Below, in pieces: positions 1 through 5,985 of a DNA stretch of 7,867 bases. This DNA is from Bordetella parapertussis (GTDB taxonomy: Bacteria; Pseudomonadota; Gammaproteobacteria; Burkholderiales; Burkholderiaceae_B), in contig CAMCWG010000133.1 of NCBI GenBank assembly GCA_945882005.1, positions 1-7,867 on the forward strand, in the 5' to 3' direction. The position numbers were made by a program, and so were the translations under genes. Each line of letters opens with the position of its first letter. The stretch's first letter is position 1. Under the pieces are notes generated by a model. That model was not told where the DNA came from. It was given only the letters and a program-made list of their open reading frames with translations, and did no database searches.

Positions 1-1368
1 AGAGATCCGCAAATCAAGCGGCCCAATGTCTTCCTGCGCATCGAGCTGTGCATAGCGTGTTGCGATTTCGTCAGCAATCGGCAACGACCGCGCATTCGCC
101 AGCGCACAGAAATCCCCCCCGGGACAGGCAACCATGTCCCCGACTAGACCGCCCACCGCGTGACCTAATCCTAGCTTTTCCAACTCACAATACAAGGCAT
201 ACAGATCCGCCTCACGGACGGCAGGCAAGACTAAATTCTGGGCGTGCGTCACCCGCACGAAGCCCTGACTGTAGCGATCCGCCAAATCAGCAATCGCATC
301 CATTTCAGCCGTTGTCACATCGCCAGGCGCACGCCCTGCCCCTTTCAAGGCAATTAGGACGGCCGCAAAGCCAAGGTGACGATTCGGCAGTCGATTGCGT
401 GCAAGCCAGTTGGTCCAACGTGTTTGAGGCGCTCCGGACAAACCAACCTCTTGCTTCGTTGGCTCTGTGGTTGCAGTCCAATCGGGCTCGATGAAAGACT
501 GCTTGATCCGAGTAAGCTCGGTAGCAGGCAACTTATGTATCCCGTCTTTTAAATCGGCCCACTCCGTCTCCACGAGTTGTCGAAAGTGCTCAATGCCAAC
601 CGCACGCACAAGAATCTTGATGCGGGCTTTTGTCAGATTGTCGCGACGCCCTAATTCGTTATAGACACGCAATACGGCGTGCGTGTAAGTCAACAGATCT
701 TGCCACTCAAGTCGGTCACGTAACACTGCGCCCAGAATGGGGGTACGCCCTAAACCGCCGCCCACGCGCACGCGAAACGTTACAACGGGATCCACCTCCA
801 CCACCTCAAAAGCCAGATCGTGAATTTGTACTAGCGCACGATCCTGTGGCGTACCGGTCAAGGCAACTTTAAATTTGCGGGGTAACAAGGCAAACTCCGG
901 GTGGAAGGTACTCCATTGCCTGAGCAACTCTGCATACGGACGAGGATCGAGGATTTCATCTGGTGCAATGCCAGCTAACGCATCGCTCGTGATGTTGCGC
1001 AAACAGTTACCACTCGACTGGATACCGTGCAGTCCTACCTCAGCCAAATCGGCCAGCGCCAGGGGCGTATCGTCGACCGAAATCCAGTTCAACTGTAAGT
1101 TTTGGCGGGTCGTAAAGTGCCCATATCCTCGATCATATTTTTGCGCGGCCCTTCCTAAGGCTCGAAGCTGCTCGCTGTTAAGCATTCCGTACGCGATCGC
1201 AATGCGTAGCATTGGTGCGTGGCGCTGTATGTACAGACCATTCTGAAGACGCAAAGGCTTGAGCTGATCGTCGCTCAGCGCACCACTCTTGTTGCGCTTA
1301 ATCTGGCCGGAAAGTTGCGTGGCACGTTCTTTTAGACGGGCAATATCAAATTCATTAGGTTGATACAT
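1..1368 (-). CDS. cysI: Nitrite/sulfite reductase hemoprotein (CysI), C-terminus cut by window edge
   Basis: Siroheme and [4Fe-4S] enzyme of assimilatory sulfate reduction, reducing sulfite to sulfide with six electrons in the cytoplasm. The frame is open from ATG at 1368 to base 1, giving 456 residues of an expected ~550. Family landmarks by residue: TTRQN (R88) and NCLRN (R124) for siroheme/anion binding, RKFK (K165, K167) matching the sulfite-binding lysines of E. coli CysI, a VGGGLG stretch near 202-207, and CPGGDFC (C415, C421), the first cysteine pair of the iron-sulfur site. The second pair (C-x3-C) should lie just past the window edge, so the end is an edge cut, not a truncation. No fused flavoprotein domain is seen. 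No good Shine-Dalgarno precedes the ATG, but the N-terminus (MYQPNEFDIARLKERA) is family-like. A ferredoxin-type nitrite reductase is the alternative, but the close match to betaproteobacterial sulfite reductases favours CysI. Confidence 0.9.
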   Translation of the reverse strand, partial: MYQPNEFDIARLKERATQLSGQIKRNKSGALSDDQLKPLRLQNGLYIQRHAPMLRIAIAYGMLNSEQLRALGRAAQKYDRGYGHFTTRQNLQLNWISVDDTPLALADLAEVGLHGIQSSGNCLRNITSDALAGIAPDEILDPRPYAELLRQWSTFHPEFALLPRKFKVALTGTPQDRALVQIHDLAFEVVEVDPVVTFRVRVGGGLGRTPILGAVLRDRLEWQDLLTYTHAVLRVYNELGRRDNLTKARIKILVRAVGIEHFRQLVETEWADLKDGIHKLPATELTRIKQSFIEPDWTATTEPTKQEVGLSGAPQTRWTNWLARNRLPNRHLGFAAVLIALKGAGRAPGDVTTAEMDAIADLADRYSQGFVRVTHAQNLVLPAVREADLYALYCELEKLGLGHAVGGLVGDMVACPGGDFCALANARSLPIADEIATRYAQLDAQEDIGPLDLRIS

Positions 1369-1573
1369 AGCTGAAATGGAATATCGATATGAGTGACGCA
1401 AGCATAAGACCGTGCTCAAGAGAGCGTCCAATATCCATTTCCTGTATGCATATGCGATTCGGTCATAAAGTCAAACAACGATAAGCAAATCACTAATCAA
1501 TTGTTCCCAGCAGAAAGGGTTTCCCAATACCATCGCATTACCCGATTATCATGCGACTCGATCTTCAAACATC
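1369..1573 (-). promoter_or_regulatory. cysI upstream region with candidate promoter and small palindromes
   Basis: This spacer separates cysI from a divergently oriented small ORF. Read on the minus strand it offers a -35-like TTGACT (plus-strand 1469-1474) with a weak -10-like TATGCA 16 bp away (1447-1452). Nearer the start codon is a perfect 10-bp palindrome ATATCGATAT (1381-1390). An imperfect inverted repeat pairs 1374-1384 with 1431-1440, with one bulged base. cysI genes are commonly activated by a LysR-type CysB protein, but no CysB site can be assigned with confidence. Apart from the start of the possible small ORF at 1574, nothing else was recognised. Confidence 0.3.
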
Positions 1574-1708
1574 ATGAAGCTAAGCAAACCAACTCGTCAC
1601 ACAATAGGAGCAGCGATCTTCTTATTACTGATCGGACTCGCTCTCAATAGCTTCTCCGGCCATGCCACAACTGCAATCAGTGCGAGCCAATCCACACCGT
1701 CGCTGTAA
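1574..1708 (+). CDS. Possible 44-residue exported or membrane mini-protein, unknown function
   Basis: An ATG-to-TAA frame of 45 codons. The product has a basic N-terminus (KLSKPTRH), a hydrophobic core (IGAAIFLLLIGLAL, about residues 12-25), then a polar tail rich in Ser, Thr and Ala. This is the profile of a signal peptide with possible cleavage after SGHA, or of a single-pass membrane anchor. It lies 109 bp before the likely start of the BaeS-like kinase and points the same way, so an accessory envelope peptide for that system is conceivable. Against it: there is no Shine-Dalgarno before the ATG, the frame is short, and I recognise no family. It could also be a chance frame or a remnant of a larger exported protein. 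Confidence 0.3.
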   Translation: MKLSKPTRHTIGAAIFLLLIGLALNSFSGHATTAISASQSTPSL

Positions 1709-1732
1709 CCCACCGCTTGCGTGCTGAGCCCC

Positions 1733-1761
1733 CAGCCCTAGATTTCGATTGACTAGGGCTG
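1733..1761 (+). repeat. 9-bp perfect inverted repeat upstream of baeS
   Basis: CAGCCCTAG (1733-1741) and CTAGGGCTG (1753-1761) are perfect reverse complements around an 11-nt A/T-rich loop. The downstream bases (agactaacgctacatttt) hold only a short, displaced T run, so it is a poor intrinsic terminator. It sits between the possible small ORF and the sensor kinase and could end upstream transcription, act as an operator or stabilise the kinase leader. Confidence 0.4.
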
Positions 1762-1816
1762 AGACTAACGCTACATTTTGTGGGTCTTATTGCAACCACC
1801 CTCCGCTTGTCGCGCT

Positions 1817-3379
1817 TTGAAAATCACCGTTGGTCATAAACTTTTTGCCAGTGTCATGCTGGTTGCGCTTCTCGTTATCGGCATATTTGTCGGACTGACG
1901 AGCTGGCATCTACGGCAGGGTTTCTCTTCGTATATCGCCAAAGGCGAACTGAGCGATCAACAAGCCCTGGTTGCCCGACTTGAGGCACTTTACGCAGCCC
2001 GTGGTAGTTGGGACTTCCTGCGCACTGATCCCAGCGTCTGGGCAAGCATAGTTAGCCAAAATACAAGCGCGCGGGCACCGACTGGACGCTACGCCCCTGT
2101 CTCTGCCTACGAAGACTGTGTCGGCAAACGACCGGGTGATGTGGTTTCACACGAAACACCCCATGGAAGTGTTCGTGCGGTGTGTCGCCACACGCCTGAT
2201 GGGCTCGCGGCACGACCTGAGCGACAGGACGCCCAAGATGCGGCCTCGGCAAATCGTCCGCCTCCTCGCTCTCCCGGCGGTCAACTCCCAGGGCTTGCCG
2301 GTCGCCTGATCCTGTTCGACACAAACAATCAACGCGTCGCTGGTGCGCCCGTCAGAAACTCCGACATCCTTATTAAACGACCCATTGGGCCTGCAACCAA
2401 GCCCGTGGGGGAGCTTGCCCTGCTTGTGGCTGAAGCACCAAGCGGAGTCGAACAAACATTTCTTGATCAAAGCATACAAATTATTCGCCTCGTCGCTGCA
2501 TGCGCTTTGATTGTTTCGCTGCTCGCCGCCTACCTGCTGAGTAAAAACTTCGTTGAGCCGCTACGAAAAATCACACTAGGCACGCGTCAGCTCGCAAGCG
2601 GTCAGTATCAGACCAGAATCGAGGCCTCAAGAAGCGATGAGTTCGGAGATTTGATTCGCGACTTCAATCGCTTAGCACACGCTCTTGAACAACACCAAAG
2701 CAACCGGCGTTTGTGGGTTGCGCAAACTTCGCATGAATTGCGCACGCCTGTGTCCATTTTGAGAGCGCACATCGAAGCCTTGATAGACGGGGTGCGCACC
2801 CCAAACCCCCAGGAGTTCGAAGTCATACAAAAGGAAGTCCTCCACCTCGGCAAGCTGATCGGCGATCTGAATGAACTCGCGCTTGCCGACTCGGGAGCGT
2901 TGGCGTTTAAAAAGGAATCGGTCGACCTTCCAGAGTTACTTGTCGACTGTCTTGGCTCCTTTTACGAAAAATACAACAACGCCAAGATCAGCCTGTCAGT
3001 GCAGCGATGCGGTGCGGCTCCAGTATTTGGTGATGCCAGTCGACTGCAACAACTGTTTTCGAATCTTCTTGAAAACTCGCTTCGCTACACCTCAGCTGGC
3101 GGTAGCGTAGACATTAATTGCTCTCGCACCGGCAGTGCTGTCGTGATCACCTTTGATGACACTCCGCCTGGCGTGGAACCGACTGCGCTCGCCTCGCTGT
3201 TTGATCCCTTCTTTCGTTCAAACGCATCGCGCAATTCCAGCGCAAACGGATCTGGTTTGGGCCTTGCCATTTGCAAATCAATTGTGGTCGCACATCAGGG
3301 GGCAATCACAGCAAAACAGTCCCCGCGTGGCGGCCTAAGAATCGAAATTGTTTTTCCATTATTGGACTCCCGCGCATGA
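1817..3379 (+). CDS. baeS: BaeS-like envelope-stress sensor histidine kinase
   Basis: Inner-membrane histidine kinase that autophosphorylates and passes phosphate to the adjacent regulator. I place the start at TTG 1817, giving 520 residues, because the product then begins (M)KITVGHKLFASVML, like BaeS-family N-termini. The same frame extends to another TTG at 1778, and neither start has a clear Shine-Dalgarno. Domains: TM1 ~10-29; periplasmic sensor ~30-222; TM2 ~223-242; HAMP ~243-295; HisKA with SHELRTP and phospho-His H306; HATPase_c with N-box LLENSLRYT (N420), D-box FDDTPPGV and G-box GSGLGLAI. The stretch from H306 through IEALIDGVR to LNELALADSGAL closely follows E. coli BaeS. The sensor region is longer than in E. 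coli BaeS (467 residues in all), owing to a Pro/Arg/Ala-rich insertion with two cysteines (C101, C123). Its stop overlaps the regulator start as ATGA, implying coupled translation. Confidence 0.9.
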   Translation: MKITVGHKLFASVMLVALLVIGIFVGLTSWHLRQGFSSYIAKGELSDQQALVARLEALYAARGSWDFLRTDPSVWASIVSQNTSARAPTGRYAPVSAYEDCVGKRPGDVVSHETPHGSVRAVCRHTPDGLAARPERQDAQDAASANRPPPRSPGGQLPGLAGRLILFDTNNQRVAGAPVRNSDILIKRPIGPATKPVGELALLVAEAPSGVEQTFLDQSIQIIRLVAACALIVSLLAAYLLSKNFVEPLRKITLGTRQLASGQYQTRIEASRSDEFGDLIRDFNRLAHALEQHQSNRRLWVAQTSHELRTPVSILRAHIEALIDGVRTPNPQEFEVIQKEVLHLGKLIGDLNELALADSGALAFKKESVDLPELLVDCLGSFYEKYNNAKISLSVQRCGAAPVFGDASRLQQLFSNLLENSLRYTSAGGSVDINCSRTGSAVVITFDDTPPGVEPTALASLFDPFFRSNASRNSSANGSGLGLAICKSIVVAHQGAITAKQSPRGGLRIEIVFPLLDSRA

Positions 3380-4071
3380 ACGCGACACCTTCGACGATTC
3401 TCATCGTTGAAGATGAGGTAGCCCTTGCCGAAATTGTCGTGGACTATCTGAAACGCGATGGCTTTATATGCATCCACCACACGTCGGGCATGCACTGCGT
3501 TGAGACCATCACAAGTCAGTCCGTTGATTTGGTGTTGTTAGACGTCATGCTTCCAGGCCTAGATGGCTTTGAAGTGTGCAAAGCCATTCGCAAGACACTG
3601 TCGACACCCATCATTATGCTCACGGCACGTGTCGAGGAAATTGATCGTCTGATTGGCTTAGAGCTTGGTGCAGATGACTACATCTGTAAACCTTTTAGTC
3701 CACGAGAAGTGGTCGCTCGGGTCAAAACGGTATTGCGACGCCAGCCGCCCAAAGCCTCATCCGGTCAAAACACCAGCACACCCATCACGCAGGGCATCAC
3801 CATCGACTCCGATGCGTTCTGCGCTTATATTTTTGGCAAACGACTAGAGTGCACGCCCTCTGAATTCAAACTATTGAGTGCGCTCGCCAGTCGACCGGGC
3901 AAGGTTTGGTCACGCGAGCAATTACTCAACGTTTTTAGCGATGAGAAAAATGTCTTTGATCGGACCATCGACAGCCACATCAAGAACATCCGCAAAAAGC
4001 TTCTCGTGATCGCACCAGAACAGGACATCATTCAGTCGGTCTATGGAGTAGGCTACCGACTCGAACTCTAA
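3376..4071 (+). CDS. baeR: BaeR-like OmpR-family response regulator
   Basis: Cytoplasmic transcription factor partnered with the upstream kinase; 231 residues. Start is the ATG overlapping the kinase stop; the frame is open further upstream, but that stretch is kinase coding sequence read in another frame. Receiver domain ~7-121: acidic pocket E12/D13, phospho-acceptor D56 in DLVLLDVMLPG, T83, and K105 in ICKPFSP. Output winged helix ~138-231, including LTP-like CTPSEFKLL, SREQLL, recognition-helix segment DRTIDSHIKNIRKKL and terminal VYGVGYR. EEIDRLIGLELGADDYICKP and SPREVVARVKT are nearly identical to E. coli BaeR, so the subfamily call is strong. OmpR-family proteins bind tandem direct repeats spaced by one helical turn, and such repeats start one base after its stop codon, before the peroxidase gene. 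Confidence 0.93.
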   Translation: MNATPSTILIVEDEVALAEIVVDYLKRDGFICIHHTSGMHCVETITSQSVDLVLLDVMLPGLDGFEVCKAIRKTLSTPIIMLTARVEEIDRLIGLELGADDYICKPFSPREVVARVKTVLRRQPPKASSGQNTSTPITQGITIDSDAFCAYIFGKRLECTPSEFKLLSALASRPGKVWSREQLLNVFSDEKNVFDRTIDSHIKNIRKKLLVIAPEQDIIQSVYGVGYRLEL

Positions 4072-4072
4072 C

Positions 4073-4110
4073 CTCCACAATTTCTCCATTTTTTCTTCAA
4101 ATTATCTTCA
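4073..4110 (+). promoter_or_regulatory. Four CTYCA direct repeats at exact 11-bp spacing: putative BaeR-like operator
   Basis: CTCCA at 4073-4077, CTCCA at 4084-4088, CTTCA at 4095-4099 and CTTCA at 4106-4110 each begin 11 bp after the previous one; the last three are preceded by TTT, TTT and TAT. Eleven-bp direct repeats are the usual layout for OmpR/PhoB-family regulators. The block also contains TTTCTCCATTTT, resembling the E. coli BaeR motif TTTTTCTCCATDATTGGC as I recall it. It ends 11 bp before a TATAGT -10, where an activator box would replace the -35. That the neighbouring regulator binds here is inference. Confidence 0.6.
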
Positions 4111-4121
4111 CCCTGCGTTCG

Positions 4122-4127
4122 TATAGT
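4122..4127 (+). promoter_or_regulatory. Candidate -10 element (TATAGT) of the peroxidase promoter
   Basis: TATAGT differs from TATAAT at one base. At the normal -35 distance the sequence (around aaatta, 4099-4104) is a poor sigma-70 match and is occupied by the phased CTYCA repeats, as expected for an activator-dependent promoter. Transcription would start near 4133-4136, leaving a leader of about 25 nt with an exposed Shine-Dalgarno. Confidence 0.45.
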
Positions 4128-4154
4128 TCTCCTGTCGTCACCCACAGGAGAACT
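4125..4154 (+). promoter_or_regulatory. 11-bp perfect inverted repeat burying the peroxidase ribosome binding site
   Basis: AGTTCTCCTGT (4125-4135) and ACAGGAGAACT (4144-4154) are exact reverse complements with an 8-nt loop. The right arm contains AGGAG, the Shine-Dalgarno for ATG 4160. In any transcript reading through from the two-component genes, this stem would hide the ribosome binding site. A transcript from the TATAGT promoter would start inside or after the left arm and leave the site free. It could equally be a DNA operator dyad. It lacks a T tract, so it is not a typical intrinsic terminator. Confidence 0.55.
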
Positions 4155-4159
4155 CGAAC

Positions 4160-5932
4160 ATGGTCCGCTCTCAACATCGCCGTAAACTTTTACAAGCCAC
4201 TCTCGCTGGCGTCACCACCCAGCTATCGCCTTTTGCACTTGCCCAGCCAAATGCCGCGGGCTCCTCTACCGGATCAGTAGTTGGTCAGGAGGTAGGCGGA
4301 AGCTACGTTCGACTATTTCCGAACCTACCAGCCGCTAAATTCGCTGAAGAAGACCTCGTGCGCCTAGCCTGTGGCGATGGCAAAGAGCTAGTTGGCATGT
4401 CAGCCGAACCAGAGGTAATCAAGGACAGTCAAGGTAAGCCGCAGCGCGATGCGAACGGCCATTTGATTGTGACGGCGACAGCGGAAAATGAGCAAGATGA
4501 TGAAGAAAATTTCGGCCTCGCCTCGGGCTACACCTATTTGGGTCAGTTTATTGATCACGATCTAACACTCAATCCGGTCAATCACTTTGGTCCGAGCGTG
4601 ACAACCTCCACGATGCCGAACTTGCGTAGCGCGGCTTTTGACTTAGACAATATTTACGGTCGTGGCCCGGTCGACCAACCCTATTTATACGCAGCCGATG
4701 GGCGCAGCTTGCTCAATGGACGACGCTTGACACGTGCGGGCGTACAAACAAATGCGTACGATCATCCTCGACTGCAAGGCCGGGCTGTCTTGGGCGATAA
4801 GCGTAACGACGAGAATGTCTTGGTGTCACAGATGCACCGCGCCTTTGTCGCATTCCATAACAAAGTTGTCGTGGATCACCCCAAGGCCAGCTTTGAGGAA
4901 GTCAGACAAATCGTGACCCAGCATTATCAATGGATGATCTTGACCGACTTTCTACCGAAGCTCGTGGGTACAGCAACCATGTCCGCCTTGTTACCTGACT
5001 TCGGAACAGGGGGCAAGGTCACTCGCACGGCGCCACAGCTCACCATCGCGGCACAGCTAGGTCAAGGGCGCTTACCGCTTGAGTTCACCGATGCGGCGTA
5101 CCGCCTAGGTCACTCGTTGATTCGTCCGGTCTATCGACTCAACACGGAGATGCGTGGCACGGAACAGGAGCGGCGGATCAACCCTGCGCTGAGCGGTCGT
5201 CGACAAATTTTTGCAGCCTCTGGCAATGCGGGCTTAAATGGATTCCGCGCTTACCCCCCCGAGTGGGCGATTGACTGGAATCTCTATTTTGAAGTCGATC
5301 GCAAGCTTGATCTCGCAAGCTTGAATCAGGGCCCAGCACGTGTTCAGGCCGCCTATAAGATCGATACATCACTCGTCAATCCCCTGGCCTTTTTGCCCGA
5401 ATTCTCTACCCCCGCGGGTCCCGGCTCCTACGCCCGCGATAAGGATGGCAATCCTTTGACAAAAATGGGCAATATCTCAAACTTGGCGCAACGAAATCTG
5501 CTTCGCGGTCAGCAACATGCGTTGCCTAGCGGCCAAGACGTCGCGCGCGCCATGGGAATCGAGCCGATTGCAACGCGTGACCTGATGGTCGGTAAGGCCA
5601 CAGTCGAGGGGCTAGCAGAAAACAAGTCTATCGTCGAGTATGGCGATAGCTTTGCAAACGCTGCGCCACTGTGGTTTTATATTTTGGCCGAGGCGCAATA
5701 CGCCTGGAATCAGAAAGTAAAAGCGATGGTTAGTGCACCAGACTCAGAGCGAAACGCCGTTCCCACGCCAATGGGGCCGGTGGGCGGACAGATCGTTGCC
5801 CAAACCTTCATCGCTTTGATGAAAAACGACCCAAGGAGCATTTTGCATGCAAACTTGGATTGGCGCCCTAGCTATTTGCGTCAGGGCAGGTTTGATATGC
5901 CTGCCCTGCTCACCGCGGCCGGTCTAGTCTGA
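4160..5932 (+). CDS. Exported animal-type heme peroxidase (myeloperoxidase/peroxinectin superfamily)
   Basis: Predicted H2O2-dependent heme peroxidase, 590 residues, probably periplasmic or secreted. ATG 4160 follows a strong AGGAG. The N-terminus has a twin-arginine-like HRRKLLQ, a hydrophobic stretch, and a likely cleavage site after ALA (residue 28). Matches to myeloperoxidase (MPO) by motif: GQFIDHDLTLNP gives distal Gln129, heme-ester Asp132, distal His133 and calcium-site Asp134; FDLDNIYG (160-167) matches the calcium loop; DKRNDEN gives distal Arg215 and second heme-ester Glu218; YRLGHSLIRP gives proximal His318; RNLLRG gives Asn446, which hydrogen-bonds the proximal His; GPVGGQIVAQTFIAL (539-553) is the usual C-terminal block. 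The MPO sulfonium Met243 position is Asn219 here, as expected outside MPO. The whole core is present, so it should be catalytically competent. Substrate is unknown: halide oxidation, phenol oxidation or peroxide removal are all possible. It lies 88 bp after the BaeR-like regulator and is probably its target. Confidence 0.9.
   Translation: MVRSQHRRKLLQATLAGVTTQLSPFALAQPNAAGSSTGSVVGQEVGGSYVRLFPNLPAAKFAEEDLVRLACGDGKELVGMSAEPEVIKDSQGKPQRDANGHLIVTATAENEQDDEENFGLASGYTYLGQFIDHDLTLNPVNHFGPSVTTSTMPNLRSAAFDLDNIYGRGPVDQPYLYAADGRSLLNGRRLTRAGVQTNAYDHPRLQGRAVLGDKRNDENVLVSQMHRAFVAFHNKVVVDHPKASFEEVRQIVTQHYQWMILTDFLPKLVGTATMSALLPDFGTGGKVTRTAPQLTIAAQLGQGRLPLEFTDAAYRLGHSLIRPVYRLNTEMRGTEQERRINPALSGRRQIFAASGNAGLNGFRAYPPEWAIDWNLYFEVDRKLDLASLNQGPARVQAAYKIDTSLVNPLAFLPEFSTPAGPGSYARDKDGNPLTKMGNISNLAQRNLLRGQQHALPSGQDVARAMGIEPIATRDLMVGKATVEGLAENKSIVEYGDSFANAAPLWFYILAEAQYAWNQKVKAMVSAPDSERNAVPTPMGPVGGQIVAQTFIALMKNDPRSILHANLDWRPSYLRQGRFDMPALLTAAGLV
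5882..5908 (+). repeat. 9-bp perfect hairpin inside the 3' end of the peroxidase gene
   Basis: CAGGGCAGG (5882-5890) and CCTGCCCTG (5900-5908) pair perfectly across a 9-nt loop, over codons for the last ~15 residues. There is no downstream T run. It may protect the mRNA 3' end or assist termination before the convergent Bug gene, or it may be a by-product of codon choice. Confidence 0.35.
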
Positions 5933-5950
5933 TCAACTCAGGAATACAAC

Positions 5951-5985
5951 CCGCGGTCCGACATCACTTAATCGAAAGACCGCGG
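5951..5985. terminator. 8-bp inverted repeat between convergent genes, possible bidirectional terminator
   Basis: CCGCGGTC (5951-5958) and GACCGCGG (5978-5985) are exact reverse complements with a 19-nt spacer that contains the stop codon of the minus-strand gene. It lies where two convergent genes end only 31 bp apart. Neither side has a clear T tract, so intrinsic termination is not assured. Confidence 0.3.

Noticed and set aside
48..1246. Several plus-strand open frames of 65-148 codons
   Set aside because: They lie antisense to the cysI frame, which is continuous and shows family motifs throughout; their products are low-complexity and start without ribosome binding sites.
1563..1579. 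CTTCA-N7-TGAAG inverted repeat near the possible small ORF, as a second site for the BaeR-like regulator
   Set aside because: It is an inverted rather than an 11-bp direct repeat, has no further phased copies, and 5-bp arms occur easily by chance.
1778..1816. Upstream TTG start adding 13 residues to the sensor kinase
   Set aside because: The added residues look unlike a BaeS N-terminus and follow no ribosome binding site; KITVGHKLF at 1817 fits the family.
3271..3375. Extended start of the response regulator within the kinase gene
   Set aside because: These 35 codons are kinase coding sequence read in another frame; the family N-terminus begins just after ATG 3376.
4847..4858. Apparent loss of a catalytic arginine in the peroxidase (AFHN instead of REHN)
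   Set aside because: The arginine of REHN in mammalian enzymes is not the distal catalytic one; the catalytic equivalent is R215 in DKRNDEN, which is present.
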